Below, one piece after another: positions 33,078 to 42,403 of a stretch of DNA of 64,000 bases. The first letter of the stretch is position 1, and every line of letters begins with the position of its first letter. The DNA lies in assembly GCA_965276955.1 (NCBI GenBank), contig CBDIBP010000046.1:6564-70563 (forward strand), written 5' to 3'. The notes below the pieces were generated by a model. It was not told the origin of the DNA. It ran no database searches and saw only the letters and a program-made list of their open reading frames with translations. The stretch comes from JABDEZ01 sp965276955. Its GTDB lineage: Bacteria > Bacteroidota > Bacteroidia > Chitinophagales > Chitinophagaceae. The translations under genes and the position numbers were made by a program.

Positions 33078-34422
33078 TATATATAAACACAAGATCGCAG
33101 GAGTTGCAATGACCATGGCATCTATCGTAGGTGCATACAGCGCTACTGCCCAGAAAAAAATGGACCTTACCATGGAGCAGGCCATACAATTAAGCCTGCA
33201 AAGCAATAAGCAGCTTAAAGTAAGTCAGGCTAAAGTAGACCAGGCAAGGGCTTCACTGCACGAGGCTAAAGACAATCAGTTACCGGATGTTAAGGTATCG
33301 GGGTCTTATTTAAGGATCAACAACCCAACGATAGACCTGAAATTTAAAACGGGTAGCAGCAGTTCTGATACAGGGAAAACAGCTACAAGTTCGGTCCCTA
33401 AAGTAAATGAATTGGCCTACGGTATGGTAAATGCCAGCCTTCCTTTATTTTCAGGGCTTCGCATACATTATGGTATAGAGGCTGCAAAATATCTGTCGCA
33501 GGCCGCCAAGCTGGATGCGGAGAACCAGCGCGAAGAGGTAATAGTGAACACCATCAATGCCTACAGCAATTTGTACAAGGCACGCAAAGCGGTTGAGCTG
33601 GTGCAGGAAGACCTGAAGCAAAGCCAGCAGCGTGTCACTGACTTCACAAATATGGAGCAGAACGGACTTATAGCCCGCAACGACCTGCTGAAAGCGCAAC
33701 TGGGCAGTTCTAATATTGAGTTGTCTTTGCTGGACGCACAAAATAACCTTCGTATCACTTATATCAATATGGACCTAATGTTGGGTCTGGAGGAAGGCAC
33801 TGAGCTTGTAGCGGATTCCAATAGCTTTACCATGCAGAACGATGCAGGTAGTCTTATAGATTGGGAGACCAACGCTTTGCAGAACCGTAAAGACCTGGGC
33901 GCTATTGGCCTGAGAGCAAAAGCATACACCGCCAATATAAAGTCAGTAAAGGGTGAATATTATCCTGGTATAGCGCTTAGCGGTGGTTATGTGGCTTTAT
34001 ATGTACCCAATTTCATTACGGTGACCAACGCAGTTAATGGTGGCATAGGTTTACAATACAACTTAGGCTCTTTATGGAAAACAGGTGCAAAGGTAGCACA
34101 GGCACAGGCGCAACTGAGAGAAGTACAGGCCAATGAAGGCATGCTATCAGATCAGGTAAGACTAAGTGTGAACCAGGCATATGAGAACTATATTCTGAGC
34201 CAGAAGAAAATAGATGTGTATCGCAAAGCAGTAGAACAGGCCAGCGAGAACTACAGGATCACAAAGAACAAGTATGATAATAGCCTGGAAACAACTACCA
34301 ACCTGCTGGATGCAGACGTAGCCCAGTTGCAGGCAAAACTTAACTATGCTACTGCTAATGCAGATGCATTGGTTGCTTACAAAAAATTACAGCAGGCTGC
34401 AGGCATGCTCAACAGCAAATAA
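33067..34422 (+). CDS. TolC-family outer-membrane efflux protein
   Basis: A 451-residue outer-membrane channel. A signal peptide (MTMASIVGAYSATAQ, with a charged start) leads into two halves rich in heptad-like helices (AIQLSLQSNKQLKVSQAKVDQARASLHEAK and, later, TKNKYDNSLETTTNLLDADVAQLQAKLNYATA). NYRITKNKYD and the LD-A/L motif are typical. It forms a trimer that bridges to the HlyD protein. Co-transcribed with tetR (11-bp overlap) and hlyD (28-bp gap). Confidence 0.9.
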   Translation: MRHNIYKHKIAGVAMTMASIVGAYSATAQKKMDLTMEQAIQLSLQSNKQLKVSQAKVDQARASLHEAKDNQLPDVKVSGSYLRINNPTIDLKFKTGSSSSDTGKTATSSVPKVNELAYGMVNASLPLFSGLRIHYGIEAAKYLSQAAKLDAENQREEVIVNTINAYSNLYKARKAVELVQEDLKQSQQRVTDFTNMEQNGLIARNDLLKAQLGSSNIELSLLDAQNNLRITYINMDLMLGLEEGTELVADSNSFTMQNDAGSLIDWETNALQNRKDLGAIGLRAKAYTANIKSVKGEYYPGIALSGGYVALYVPNFITVTNAVNGGIGLQYNLGSLWKTGAKVAQAQAQLREVQANEGMLSDQVRLSVNQAYENYILSQKKIDVYRKAVEQASENYRITKNKYDNSLETTTNLLDADVAQLQAKLNYATANADALVAYKKLQQAAGMLNSK

Positions 34423-34449
34423 ATTTTACACCACATAAAACCATTTGTT

Positions 34450-35589
34450 ATGTCAACAACTCAAACTAACGAAACAAAAAATATAAACACAACGACCATG
34501 GCTGATACTACCCAGGAACCAAAGAAGTCAAATCCCCGTTTCATGATCATACTGATCGCACTTGTATTAATAGGCGGTACATTCGGGATATACAAATACA
34601 TACATGCCCAGCACCACGAGGAAACAGATGATGCACAGCTTGATGCCAATATTAGCCCGGTAATACCTCGTATATCAGGTTATATTACACAGGTACGCGT
34701 GCAAGATAACCAGCATGTAAAAAAAGGCGATACGCTTATTGTACTGGATAATCGCAATGAAGTAATAGCTGTAGAACAAGCGCAGGCAGCGCTTACATCG
34801 GCACAGAGTGCCGTGGGTGCAGCACAGGCAACCACCACCGCATCAGAAGTGAACATCAATAGCTACAGGGCAAATGTCACCACCATAGATGCACAGATAG
34901 CTGAAGCCAAGATCAATGTGCGCCGTGCTACACAGGACTACAACAGGTATGCCAACCTGATAAAAGACCACACCATCACGCAACAGCAATTTGAGCAGGC
35001 TGAAGCCGCAAAAGAAATAGCTGAAAAACAATTGCAGGTGTTTACCAGCCAAAAGGCAGCTGCAGAGCAGCAGACCAATGGCGTTGCTTCACAAAGTAAC
35101 GCGACCTCAAAGCAAGTAAATGTAGCTAACGCAAACGTTCAGTCGCGCCAAGCGGAATTGGACAATGCCAAACTGAACTTGTCTTATACTGTTATTACAG
35201 CACCAGAAGATGGCTATATATCTAAAGTAAGTGTTCAAGTAGGCCAATTTCTTCAAACTGGTCAGTCACTGTTCAGTGTAGTGCTGGCGCAGGCACCTTG
35301 GGTAGTTGCCAACTTTAAAGAAACACAGCTCACCAAAATGAAAATAGGCCAGAAAGTATACATCAGTGTGGATGCGTACCCGGGTCACGAATTTGAAGGA
35401 AGGGTTAGTTCATTCTCCCCTGCTACTGGTGCCCGTTTCTCTTTACTGCCGCCAGATAACGCATCAGGCAACTTTGTAAAGGTGGTACAGCGCCTGCCGG
35501 TGAAAATAGAATTTGCAAATCCTAATGACCAGTTGCTGAAGAACCTGCGCCCCGGCATGAACGTGAACGTAGATGTGAATTTGGATTAG
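34450..35589 (+). CDS. HlyD/EmrA-type membrane fusion protein
   Basis: A 379-residue periplasmic adaptor. One N-terminal membrane span (FMIILIALVLIGGTFGIYKYI, about 31-51) precedes DAQLDANISPVIPRISGYI, the first beta-barrel/lipoyl motif of EmrA proteins. A coiled-coil hairpin covers about 110-230, and the second lipoyl half is VITAPEDGYISKVSVQVGQ. GMNVNVDVNLD closes the protein. It joins the TolC channel to the DHA2 pump encoded downstream. A 129-bp gap separates the two genes, with no clear promoter in it. Confidence 0.9.
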   Translation: MSTTQTNETKNINTTTMADTTQEPKKSNPRFMIILIALVLIGGTFGIYKYIHAQHHEETDDAQLDANISPVIPRISGYITQVRVQDNQHVKKGDTLIVLDNRNEVIAVEQAQAALTSAQSAVGAAQATTTASEVNINSYRANVTTIDAQIAEAKINVRRATQDYNRYANLIKDHTITQQQFEQAEAAKEIAEKQLQVFTSQKAAAEQQTNGVASQSNATSKQVNVANANVQSRQAELDNAKLNLSYTVITAPEDGYISKVSVQVGQFLQTGQSLFSVVLAQAPWVVANFKETQLTKMKIGQKVYISVDAYPGHEFEGRVSSFSPATGARFSLLPPDNASGNFVKVVQRLPVKIEFANPNDQLLKNLRPGMNVNVDVNLD

Positions 35590-35718
35590 TCATTAGTTGA
35601 TCGGTCGTTAGTAGATAGTATAATGTCATGATCTGTGACCGCGTGAACTTGCGGGGAAGGTGTAGCGACCATATACGATCTACAAACAACTCTAAAATAA
35701 CAAGATAAATAATTATTT

Positions 35719-37296
35719 ATGCAACAGGAGTCTTTAATTGAGTACGGCAGCAGGCGGGTGATCATTACGATCACAGCTATTATCTGCGCCCTGCTTGAGA
35801 TCGTGGATTCGACGATAGTGAATGTGGCGCTGAACGATATGAAGGGTAACCTGGGGGCCACTTTGAATGAGGTGGGTTGGGTAATTACAGCATACGCCAT
35901 AGGTAATGTGATCATCGTTCCTATGACCTCATGGTTATCTCAGCAGTTTGGTCGGCGCAATTACTTTGCGTTCTCTATCATGATATTCACTTTGTTCTCT
36001 TTTTTATGTGGTAACGCGCATGATATCTGGACACTGGTATTCTTCCGCTTCGTGCAGGGGCTTGGTGGTGGTGCATTGCTGGTTACATCTCAAACGATCA
36101 TCACAGAAAGCTACCCACCTGAAAAACGAGGTACAGCACAGGCTATATATGGTCTTGGTGTTATCATAGGCCCCACATTAGGCCCACCCTTGGGTGGTTA
36201 TATTGTAGAGAATTTCTCTTGGCCTTATATATTTTACATCAACATACCTATTGGTATCATAGCTACCATACTTACCATTCTGTATGTAAGGAGCCCTAAA
36301 TATGGCGAAAAGAAAGCAGCGAAGGATATCGACTGGTTGGGTATCGGTTTGCTTGCTACCTGGGTAGGTTCGCTCCAATATGTATTAGAACGCGGGCAGG
36401 AAGATGATTGGTTCGCAAGCCCTGTTATCACCACGCTGGGTGTTACATTTGTATTTGGTCTGTTCTTCTTTATATGGCGGGAGCTTACCACAAAGAACCC
36501 GATCGTGGAACTTAGGGTGTTAAAGAACGGTAACCTTCGTATAGGCACTGTTCTATCCTTCATAATGGGCTTTGGGCTATATGGATCAACATTTATAATA
36601 CCGCTATACACACAAAGTACCTTAGGGTGGACCGCCCAGCAGTCTGGTGCGTTAATGATACCAGCAGCGCTTACTACGGCATTCATGATGCCTATCATTG
36701 GTCAGCTACTGCAAAGAGGTGCACCTAAACAGATATTGGTTGCACTGGGAATGGTCTTGTTCTTTGGCTATAGCTTCTGGGGATATAAGATACTTACGCC
36801 CGATACTGGTAAGGATGCTTTCTTCTGGATGCTGATACTGCGCGGGTTCGGAATGGGTATGCTCTTCATACCGATAACCACACTGGCGCTATCCTCCTTA
36901 AAAGGCCAGCAGATAGGCCAGGGCGCAGCCTTTACGGGTATGATGCGTCAATTGGGAGGTTCGTTTGGCATCGCGCTCATCACTACATTCATGGCGCGCC
37001 AGAACATGGTGCACCGTAACGACCTGGTGACCAGGCTGGATGTGAATAGTGCGCTGGTACAACAACGTATAGCAGGCAGCCAGCAAAATTTTATGGCCCA
37101 TGGCCAGCCAGCCGACCAAGCCCTAAGAACAGCATATACAACGCTCGATTTTGCTGTTAATAAACAAGCGCAGATACTGTCTTACATGGATGTGTTCTTG
37201 TACCTCGGCCTTATGTTCCTGGTATGCGTACCTTTTGTACTGATGGTAAAGGACGGTAAAAAACAGAAGATTGACCTTAGTGAGGCAATGCACTAA
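35719..37296 (+). CDS. DHA2 (EmrB/QacA-type) MFS multidrug exporter
   Basis: A 525-residue permease with 14 predicted spans. DSTIVNVALNDM (about 29-40, the D-x-T-I-V-N-V-A-L motif) is the hallmark of DHA2 transporters, and motif A-like GRRNYF and motif C-like GPTLGPPLGGYIVENFSWPY are present. With the HlyD and TolC proteins it makes a complete EmrAB-TolC-like pump across both membranes. A strong terminator follows. Specificity cannot be read from the sequence. Confidence 0.92.
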   Translation: MQQESLIEYGSRRVIITITAIICALLEIVDSTIVNVALNDMKGNLGATLNEVGWVITAYAIGNVIIVPMTSWLSQQFGRRNYFAFSIMIFTLFSFLCGNAHDIWTLVFFRFVQGLGGGALLVTSQTIITESYPPEKRGTAQAIYGLGVIIGPTLGPPLGGYIVENFSWPYIFYINIPIGIIATILTILYVRSPKYGEKKAAKDIDWLGIGLLATWVGSLQYVLERGQEDDWFASPVITTLGVTFVFGLFFFIWRELTTKNPIVELRVLKNGNLRIGTVLSFIMGFGLYGSTFIIPLYTQSTLGWTAQQSGALMIPAALTTAFMMPIIGQLLQRGAPKQILVALGMVLFFGYSFWGYKILTPDTGKDAFFWMLILRGFGMGMLFIPITTLALSSLKGQQIGQGAAFTGMMRQLGGSFGIALITTFMARQNMVHRNDLVTRLDVNSALVQQRIAGSQQNFMAHGQPADQALRTAYTTLDFAVNKQAQILSYMDVFLYLGLMFLVCVPFVLMVKDGKKQKIDLSEAMH

Positions 37297-37320
37297 CTAT
37301 ATTTTGTTATAATGTTTAAA

Positions 37321-37345
37321 GATCCGCTTCGGTAGGAAGCGGATC
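37321..37345 (+). terminator. Strong Rho-independent terminator
   Basis: A perfect 10-bp stem GATCCGCTTC / GAAGCGGATC with a 5-nt loop, followed by TTTTT. It ends the efflux operon. Confidence 0.92.
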
Positions 37346-37660
37346 TTTTTATTTGGACCTCATCATAGATGACTATTGCTGCTCCAGTCGGTCCGATGTT
37401 AAATAAAGATGCCCAATGGCAATGTAGCATACCTACTACTTAATTTAAAGACCAATGATACATGGATAACTATAGTGATGATCATCACTGTACAAACTAA
37501 TACGACGACGATAGTTATACGATTAGGTTCAGACCTATCTCTTAACCCTTTAAATGGGTTCTGGTTGACAATTCAATAGATCGCTGCAATACAAACTTGG
37601 CTATGCAGGAACGCTATATTATCACCCGGCAACAGATCCATATCAGCTTTTAGCGAAAAT
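37346..37660. other. Non-coding region
   Basis: About 315 bp between two terminators. The only structure seen is a 16-bp palindrome AGTGATGATCATCACT at 37474-37489. No coding frame is convincing. Confidence 0.5.
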
Positions 37661-37691
37661 AACAATGGGACACAAATTGTGTCCCATTGTT
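37661..37691 (-). terminator. Terminator of the giant surface protein
   Basis: A near-perfect inverted repeat: AACAATGGGACACAA followed by its complement, at the 3' end of the minus-strand gene at 37713-42212 (22 bp away), with A/T-rich flanks. Confidence 0.75.
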
Positions 37692-37712
37692 ATTACTGGT
37701 ATAGTGAATCTA

Positions 37713-40700
37713 TTATTCTTTAATGATCGTAAGCCTGTCTATAAAATATCCACCTTTATCATCTACCAGGTGCAGCATATACACACCAGCAGGAAGGTTC
37801 AGGTCAATTTTTGTTTTATTGCCAGAGAAGCCTGCTGGTCTGCTCCACATCTTCTTGCCGCCCATATCATATATTTCCACCACAGCTTTTTCTATGTTTG
37901 CCGGTGCTTCTATAGTTATTCCCGTTTGTGCAGGATTGGGGTACAATTTATAGTCGCTGCTCGATGCACTTACACCATTCACCCCAAGGCTTATCATGTT
38001 GGTAACCAAGGTATCAGGGTTGGTACAATCGCAACTGCTGTGTACGTACAAGCTCACCTTATCTCCGCTATTGAAACTTGCGGTCTCATAAGAACTGCCG
38101 GTAGCACCGGCAATATTAACGCCATTCAGGCGCCACTGGAAAGTAAGGCAGTTACTGGTACCCACCACTATAGCAGTAAATGTTACCTGGCGTCCGGGAA
38201 TGTACGTTGTAGGGTTTGCGGTAATGTATATTGCTGGCAGGTGCGCTACTTTCACATGCATCTTTATGGCATTGCTCATGGCTGTGTTAACTGCCTGGCA
38301 TACACCGTTAGCTGTTATACTGCAAGATACCCAGTCCCCGTCATTAAGCGATGTAGTAGCAAACGTGCTGCTATTTGCCCCGGTAGGTATGTTATTTACC
38401 TTCCAGTTATATACCGGCCCTCCGCCTGTATTAGTAGCGGTCGATGTAAAAGAGGCTACCCCACCCCCGCCACACACAGTGTCACTGAGGGCATGTATCG
38501 TTATTGTAGGTACTCCTGTCAGTGCATTCACAATTACCGGCACAGCCAGTGTTGTGGTGCAGCTTCCCAGCGAAGCCACCAGGTTATATGTACCAGATGC
38601 TGTGGCGCTTATATTATTGATTGTCGGGTTCTGTGCCCCGCTGCTATAGCCTGCAGGGCCATTCCAGGTGTAGGTCACGGTAGCTGGCGTCACTGTAGAA
38701 GTAAGCTGCAATGTGCTGCCTGCACAAATCGGGCTATTGCTGCTTGCAGTACCTGTTGGTATCGGGTTCACTACTACCGTAGTGGTTCCTGTGGTGCTGC
38801 AGCCATTAAGGGTGGCCTTAGCAGTATAGACACCTGCTGCCCCCAGCGGTGTATTAGTTATCGTTGGGTTCTGTAAAGCCGACGTATATCCATTAGGGCC
38901 GGTCCAGCTATAGCTTACACCTATGTTGCTTATGGCGGTCAGGTTCAGCGGTGCTGCTGCGCATACCGGGCTGTTACTGCTTGTTGTAGGCACAATTGGC
39001 AAGGGCTTTATTACTACCGTCAATGTATCGTACACAGTGCAACCACTATAGGTAACTGCCAGGTCATACTTGCCTGCGTTGGCGGCTGTAGCACCTGTAA
39101 TATTAAAATTTTGCAATGTACCGGTATATGCTGCTGGTCCTGTCCAGCTATAGCTTACACCCGGTGTAGCAGAGGTGGACATTATTTTTAGTGTATCTCC
39201 TGTACATATAGGGCCGTTGCTACTATAGCTAACCCCGGTCGGCGATGGATTCACTACTACATGTGTGCTATCCGATGCATGACAACCATTAAGAGTAGCT
39301 TTTACGGAGTAGTAACCGGAATCTGTTACCCCCACTGTGCGGGTAGCGGTCTGGGTGGTGGCAGTAAAGCTATTCGGGCCATTCCAGCTATAGGTAGCCC
39401 CGGTGGTAGCCACCGGCGTCAATGAAAGGTTATACCCTGCACATACCGGACTATTGCTGCTTATGGTTGGTTTAGCTGGTAGTGGATTGATGACCACGGC
39501 CATAGTATCATGTACCGTGCAGCTACCCAGGCCTACCGTCAGGTAGTAATTGCCCGCACTGGCAGCAGTAGTGTGTATCTTAAAGTTCTGCTGAAGGCTG
39601 CTGAAGCTATTAGGTCCCGTCCAGCTATAGCTTACACCTGGCGTCGCATTATTAGAAGTTACCTTGAGTGTATCTCCTGCACATACTGGGCTGTTGCTGC
39701 CGTAAATGACCCCAAGAGGGGCGGGATATACCACCACATGTGTAGTATCTGAATTACTACAGCCATTCAGTGTAGCGGTCACATAGTAGTAGCCTGAATC
39801 ACTGATCATTACAGTACGTGTAGCGTTCTGCGTAGTAGCAGTATATCCTGTAGCACCTGTCCAGCTATAAGTGGCTCCTGTGGTAGCCACCGGTGTCAGG
39901 GTCAGGGTATTGCCAGCACATATAGGACTATTGCTGCTTATTGTTGGCTTCGTAGGCAGTGGTTTCACTACCACATTTATCGTATCCAGCACTATGCAAC
40001 TACCTAAACTTGCAGTAAGATAATACTTGCCTGCAGTTGCCGGGGTGCTATTAAGTATATTAAAATTCTGCTGGGTAGTACTGAAACTGTTAGGTCCTGT
40101 CCAGCCATAGTTAACACCTGCGGTTGTATTATTAGCTGTTACCTTAAGCGTATCTTTTATGCATATCGGGCTATTGCTTCCGTAGGTCACACCCAGTGGT
40201 GCCGGGTTCACAACTACGTGTGCCGTATCCCTGTTGCTGCAACCATTTACTGTGGCAGTAACTACATAATATCCTGAATCGGAAGTGGTCACAGTACGGG
40301 TAGCATTTTTTATGGCTGAGGTATATCCTGTAGGGCCCGTCCAACTGTAAGTAGCACCAGTTATAGTAACAGGTGTAAAGGCAAGCGTAGTACCTGCACA
40401 TACCGGGCTATTGCTGGTAATAGTTGGCTTCACAGGTGTCGGGGTCACCGTTATTGCTGCCGGGTATATGGATGTACACCCATTCTTACTGGCTGTAAGC
40501 TGGTAGGTTCCCGCATTAGCTGTTGTTGCGTGTAGTATAGATACATTTTGACTGGTACTGCTATAGCTATTAGGGCCACTCCAGCTATAAGTGCTGCCAG
40601 GGGTAATGGTTGTGGTGATACTGATGCTATCGCCAACGCAAACCTGGTTGTTAAAACTTCCGGTTATCACTGGTCCTGCATTAATTACCACGTTTGTACT

Positions 40701-42212
40701 GTCCTTCGTACGACAACCATTAGTAGCTGTTACGGTAACATAATATCTGCCACTATCTGCTATCGGTGCAAAGTTTATAAATGGTGATTGTATGGTTGAC
40801 GTGAAATTATTAGGCCCGGTCCAGCTATAGCTTACACCTGTAGTAGTAGTTGAGGTAGAAAGGCCAACCGTATTCCCTGAGCATATAGGGCTCGTATTGG
40901 TAGTGGTCAGTGTAGTTGGTCCTGCACCTACAACCGCTGATATGGTGTCGCGCTCCACGCAAGCTCCATATGTAACAATTAGTGCGTACCTGCCAGAATT
41001 AGTAAGCGTTGCATTAGGCACCGTACGATTTTGTTGGGTAGTTATGTTGCCAGTGTTGGGGTCTGTCCACTGGTATGTAGCACCCGAAACATTACTTGCC
41101 GTTAGCTTCAGCGTATCGCCCACACATACTGGCGAATTATTTGAAAAGGTAGTTTGAGGCAGGTTAGTGATGTGCAGGTTAATGGAATTAGGTAAAGACG
41201 TATCAATTGGTGAACTTGACAATATACGCACGCGGTAACCATTTCCTGTAGGTGTGCCTGCAGGTATTGTACAAGCTATGGTTCCGGCGTTAACTGATGC
41301 CAAAATACCTATATTAATTGGCGTTGAAAAACTGCCACTGGCGTTAGATAACTGTGCTGTGAAAACATTGCTTGTGTTATAAGCTCCAACTTTAGTATAT
41401 GGCAAGTTTAAAGCCGCACCTGCGCATTTGTTAGTATCTGTGAACGGCTGGGTAATGGTAATGCTATTGGCACTGCAATTAGCATAAAGTGCCGTACTAG
41501 ACAATACACCTTTCCATATAGATAAGTTGTCGATAGCACCATTAAGCCAATACGGAAATGCAGTCCCACCTCCCGGATAATAACCAAAAATAAGGGGTGG
41601 TTGAATACTTGCATTACTAAAATTATATTGGTTGGTCCAACCTGTAGAGTCTACTAAAATACCATTAACATACACCTTAAGGTAGTTGCCGTCGTACGTA
41701 ACAGCATGGCAGTACCATACACCTGCCTGTATGTAGTTAGCATTGTGAAGCGACGCTCCCGTAGGATAGCCAGCTACACCAGGAGTAAATTCATTGAAGT
41801 TTGGGCTGGCTATCGCACAACTATTATCATATGTGTTGTCATTTAATGCCATACACATAAAATTCCCGGTTTGGAAAGTACCTCTCGTTACAATATTTTC
41901 CTGTTGGCAAGTATTAGAATTGAACCCATCTATCCTAATTAAAGCCTGTATGGTCCACGTACTAAGATTTAATATGCTATCAAAAGGAACATCAATGTGC
42001 GAACTTGTTCCATTGAATAGATATGCGGTATTAGCGATCCCCCCCTGCCCTGCTGTTAACGTCGCATTATAAACAGTACCATTCAGGCCATGTCCTGACC
42101 CATCATTTGCGTTACCATTAAAATTCCACGAGCCAATAAGTGTTGGGGCTTGGCCAAAAACAGCAATAGGTAAAAGTGCTATTGTAATAAATAGTAGTAG
42201 GGTTCTCATCAT
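37713..42212 (-). CDS. Giant Ig-like-repeat surface protein with T9SS type A sorting domain
   Basis: A 1499-residue exported protein. Signal peptide MMRTLLLFITIALLPIAVFGQ; then a LamG/concanavalin-like domain (about 25-245, with GSWNFNGNANDGSGHGLNG and a TWTIQALIRI strand); then about 13 Ig-like units of roughly 80 residues, each with S-N-S-P-[VI]-C, a Y-x-W-T-G-P core and a G-x-Y near the end. The C-terminus has YKLYPNPAQTGITIEA and ends LTIIKE, the PNP-type A sorting signal recognised by the type IX machinery. Units 4-9 form three copies of a two-unit repeat. It should be a large adhesive cell-surface protein. The LamG domain suggests carbohydrate or protein binding, not enzymatic activity. 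Confidence 0.88.
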   Translation of the reverse strand: MMRTLLLFITIALLPIAVFGQAPTLIGSWNFNGNANDGSGHGLNGTVYNATLTAGQGGIANTAYLFNGTSSHIDVPFDSILNLSTWTIQALIRIDGFNSNTCQQENIVTRGTFQTGNFMCMALNDNTYDNSCAIASPNFNEFTPGVAGYPTGASLHNANYIQAGVWYCHAVTYDGNYLKVYVNGILVDSTGWTNQYNFSNASIQPPLIFGYYPGGGTAFPYWLNGAIDNLSIWKGVLSSTALYANCSANSITITQPFTDTNKCAGAALNLPYTKVGAYNTSNVFTAQLSNASGSFSTPINIGILASVNAGTIACTIPAGTPTGNGYRVRILSSSPIDTSLPNSINLHITNLPQTTFSNNSPVCVGDTLKLTASNVSGATYQWTDPNTGNITTQQNRTVPNATLTNSGRYALIVTYGACVERDTISAVVGAGPTTLTTTNTSPICSGNTVGLSTSTTTTGVSYSWTGPNNFTSTIQSPFINFAPIADSGRYYVTVTATNGCRTKDSTNVVINAGPVITGSFNNQVCVGDSISITTTITPGSTYSWSGPNSYSSTSQNVSILHATTANAGTYQLTASKNGCTSIYPAAITVTPTPVKPTITSNSPVCAGTTLAFTPVTITGATYSWTGPTGYTSAIKNATRTVTTSDSGYYVVTATVNGCSNRDTAHVVVNPAPLGVTYGSNSPICIKDTLKVTANNTTAGVNYGWTGPNSFSTTQQNFNILNSTPATAGKYYLTASLGSCIVLDTINVVVKPLPTKPTISSNSPICAGNTLTLTPVATTGATYSWTGATGYTATTQNATRTVMISDSGYYYVTATLNGCSNSDTTHVVVYPAPLGVIYGSNSPVCAGDTLKVTSNNATPGVSYSWTGPNSFSSLQQNFKIHTTAASAGNYYLTVGLGSCTVHDTMAVVINPLPAKPTISSNSPVCAGYNLSLTPVATTGATYSWNGPNSFTATTQTATRTVGVTDSGYYSVKATLNGCHASDSTHVVVNPSPTGVSYSSNGPICTGDTLKIMSTSATPGVSYSWTGPAAYTGTLQNFNITGATAANAGKYDLAVTYSGCTVYDTLTVVIKPLPIVPTTSSNSPVCAAAPLNLTAISNIGVSYSWTGPNGYTSALQNPTITNTPLGAAGVYTAKATLNGCSTTGTTTVVVNPIPTGTASSNSPICAGSTLQLTSTVTPATVTYTWNGPAGYSSGAQNPTINNISATASGTYNLVASLGSCTTTLAVPVIVNALTGVPTITIHALSDTVCGGGGVASFTSTATNTGGGPVYNWKVNNIPTGANSSTFATTSLNDGDWVSCSITANGVCQAVNTAMSNAIKMHVKVAHLPAIYITANPTTYIPGRQVTFTAIVVGTSNCLTFQWRLNGVNIAGATGSSYETASFNSGDKVSLYVHSSCDCTNPDTLVTNMISLGVNGVSASSSDYKLYPNPAQTGITIEAPANIEKAVVEIYDMGGKKMWSRPAGFSGNKTKIDLNLPAGVYMLHLVDDKGGYFIDRLTIIKE
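38995..40425 (-). repeat. Three tandem two-Ig higher-order units inside the giant protein gene
   Basis: The stretch encodes units 4-9. Units 4, 6, 8 share TGATYSW...NATRTV..SDSGYY and HVVV, and units 5, 7, 9 share DTLKVT...GPNSF...QNF and PLP. The period is about 478 bp (two domains). Units outside this stretch are less alike, so this block looks recently amplified as pairs. Confidence 0.75.
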
Positions 42213-42238
42213 ACGAAGATTTAGGGATTCAGTTTTTT

Positions 42239-42246
42239 CAAAAATA
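42239..42246 (-). promoter_or_regulatory. -7 element (TATTTTTG) of the giant protein gene
   Basis: A perfect TAnnTTTG on the minus strand, 27 bp before the start at 42212. The -33 box is not clear. Confidence 0.45.
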
Positions 42247-42352
42247 AATGTATTTTATGCAATACTAAAATATCTTTTCATAATATCTTGACCTATGATT
42301 AACATACCATTGATGAATATATCATTGTGTATACGGCAACAGGTATAAAATA

Positions 42353-42384
42353 AAAGAACGAGATCTTTGCAGGTCTCGTTCTTT
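42353..42384 (-). terminator. Terminator of the ileS-dksA-like operon
   Basis: An 11-bp perfect stem AAAGAACGAGA / TCTCGTTCTTT with a 10-nt loop, 20 bp past the stop at 42404, with A/T flanks on the minus strand. Confidence 0.8.
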
Positions 42385-42403
42385 CTGTTATCATGCAGGT
42401 CTT

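Noticed and set aside
37665..38876. Long plus-strand open frame of 403 codons
   Set aside because: It lies antisense to the Ig-repeat protein; its length comes from the repeat composition, and its Cys/Tyr/His-rich product has no domain pattern.
38995..40425. Regular spaced repeats that could suggest a CRISPR array
   Set aside because: Period is about 240/478 bp and the sequence is coding in frame for Ig-like domains; no short repeat-spacer pattern and no cas genes.
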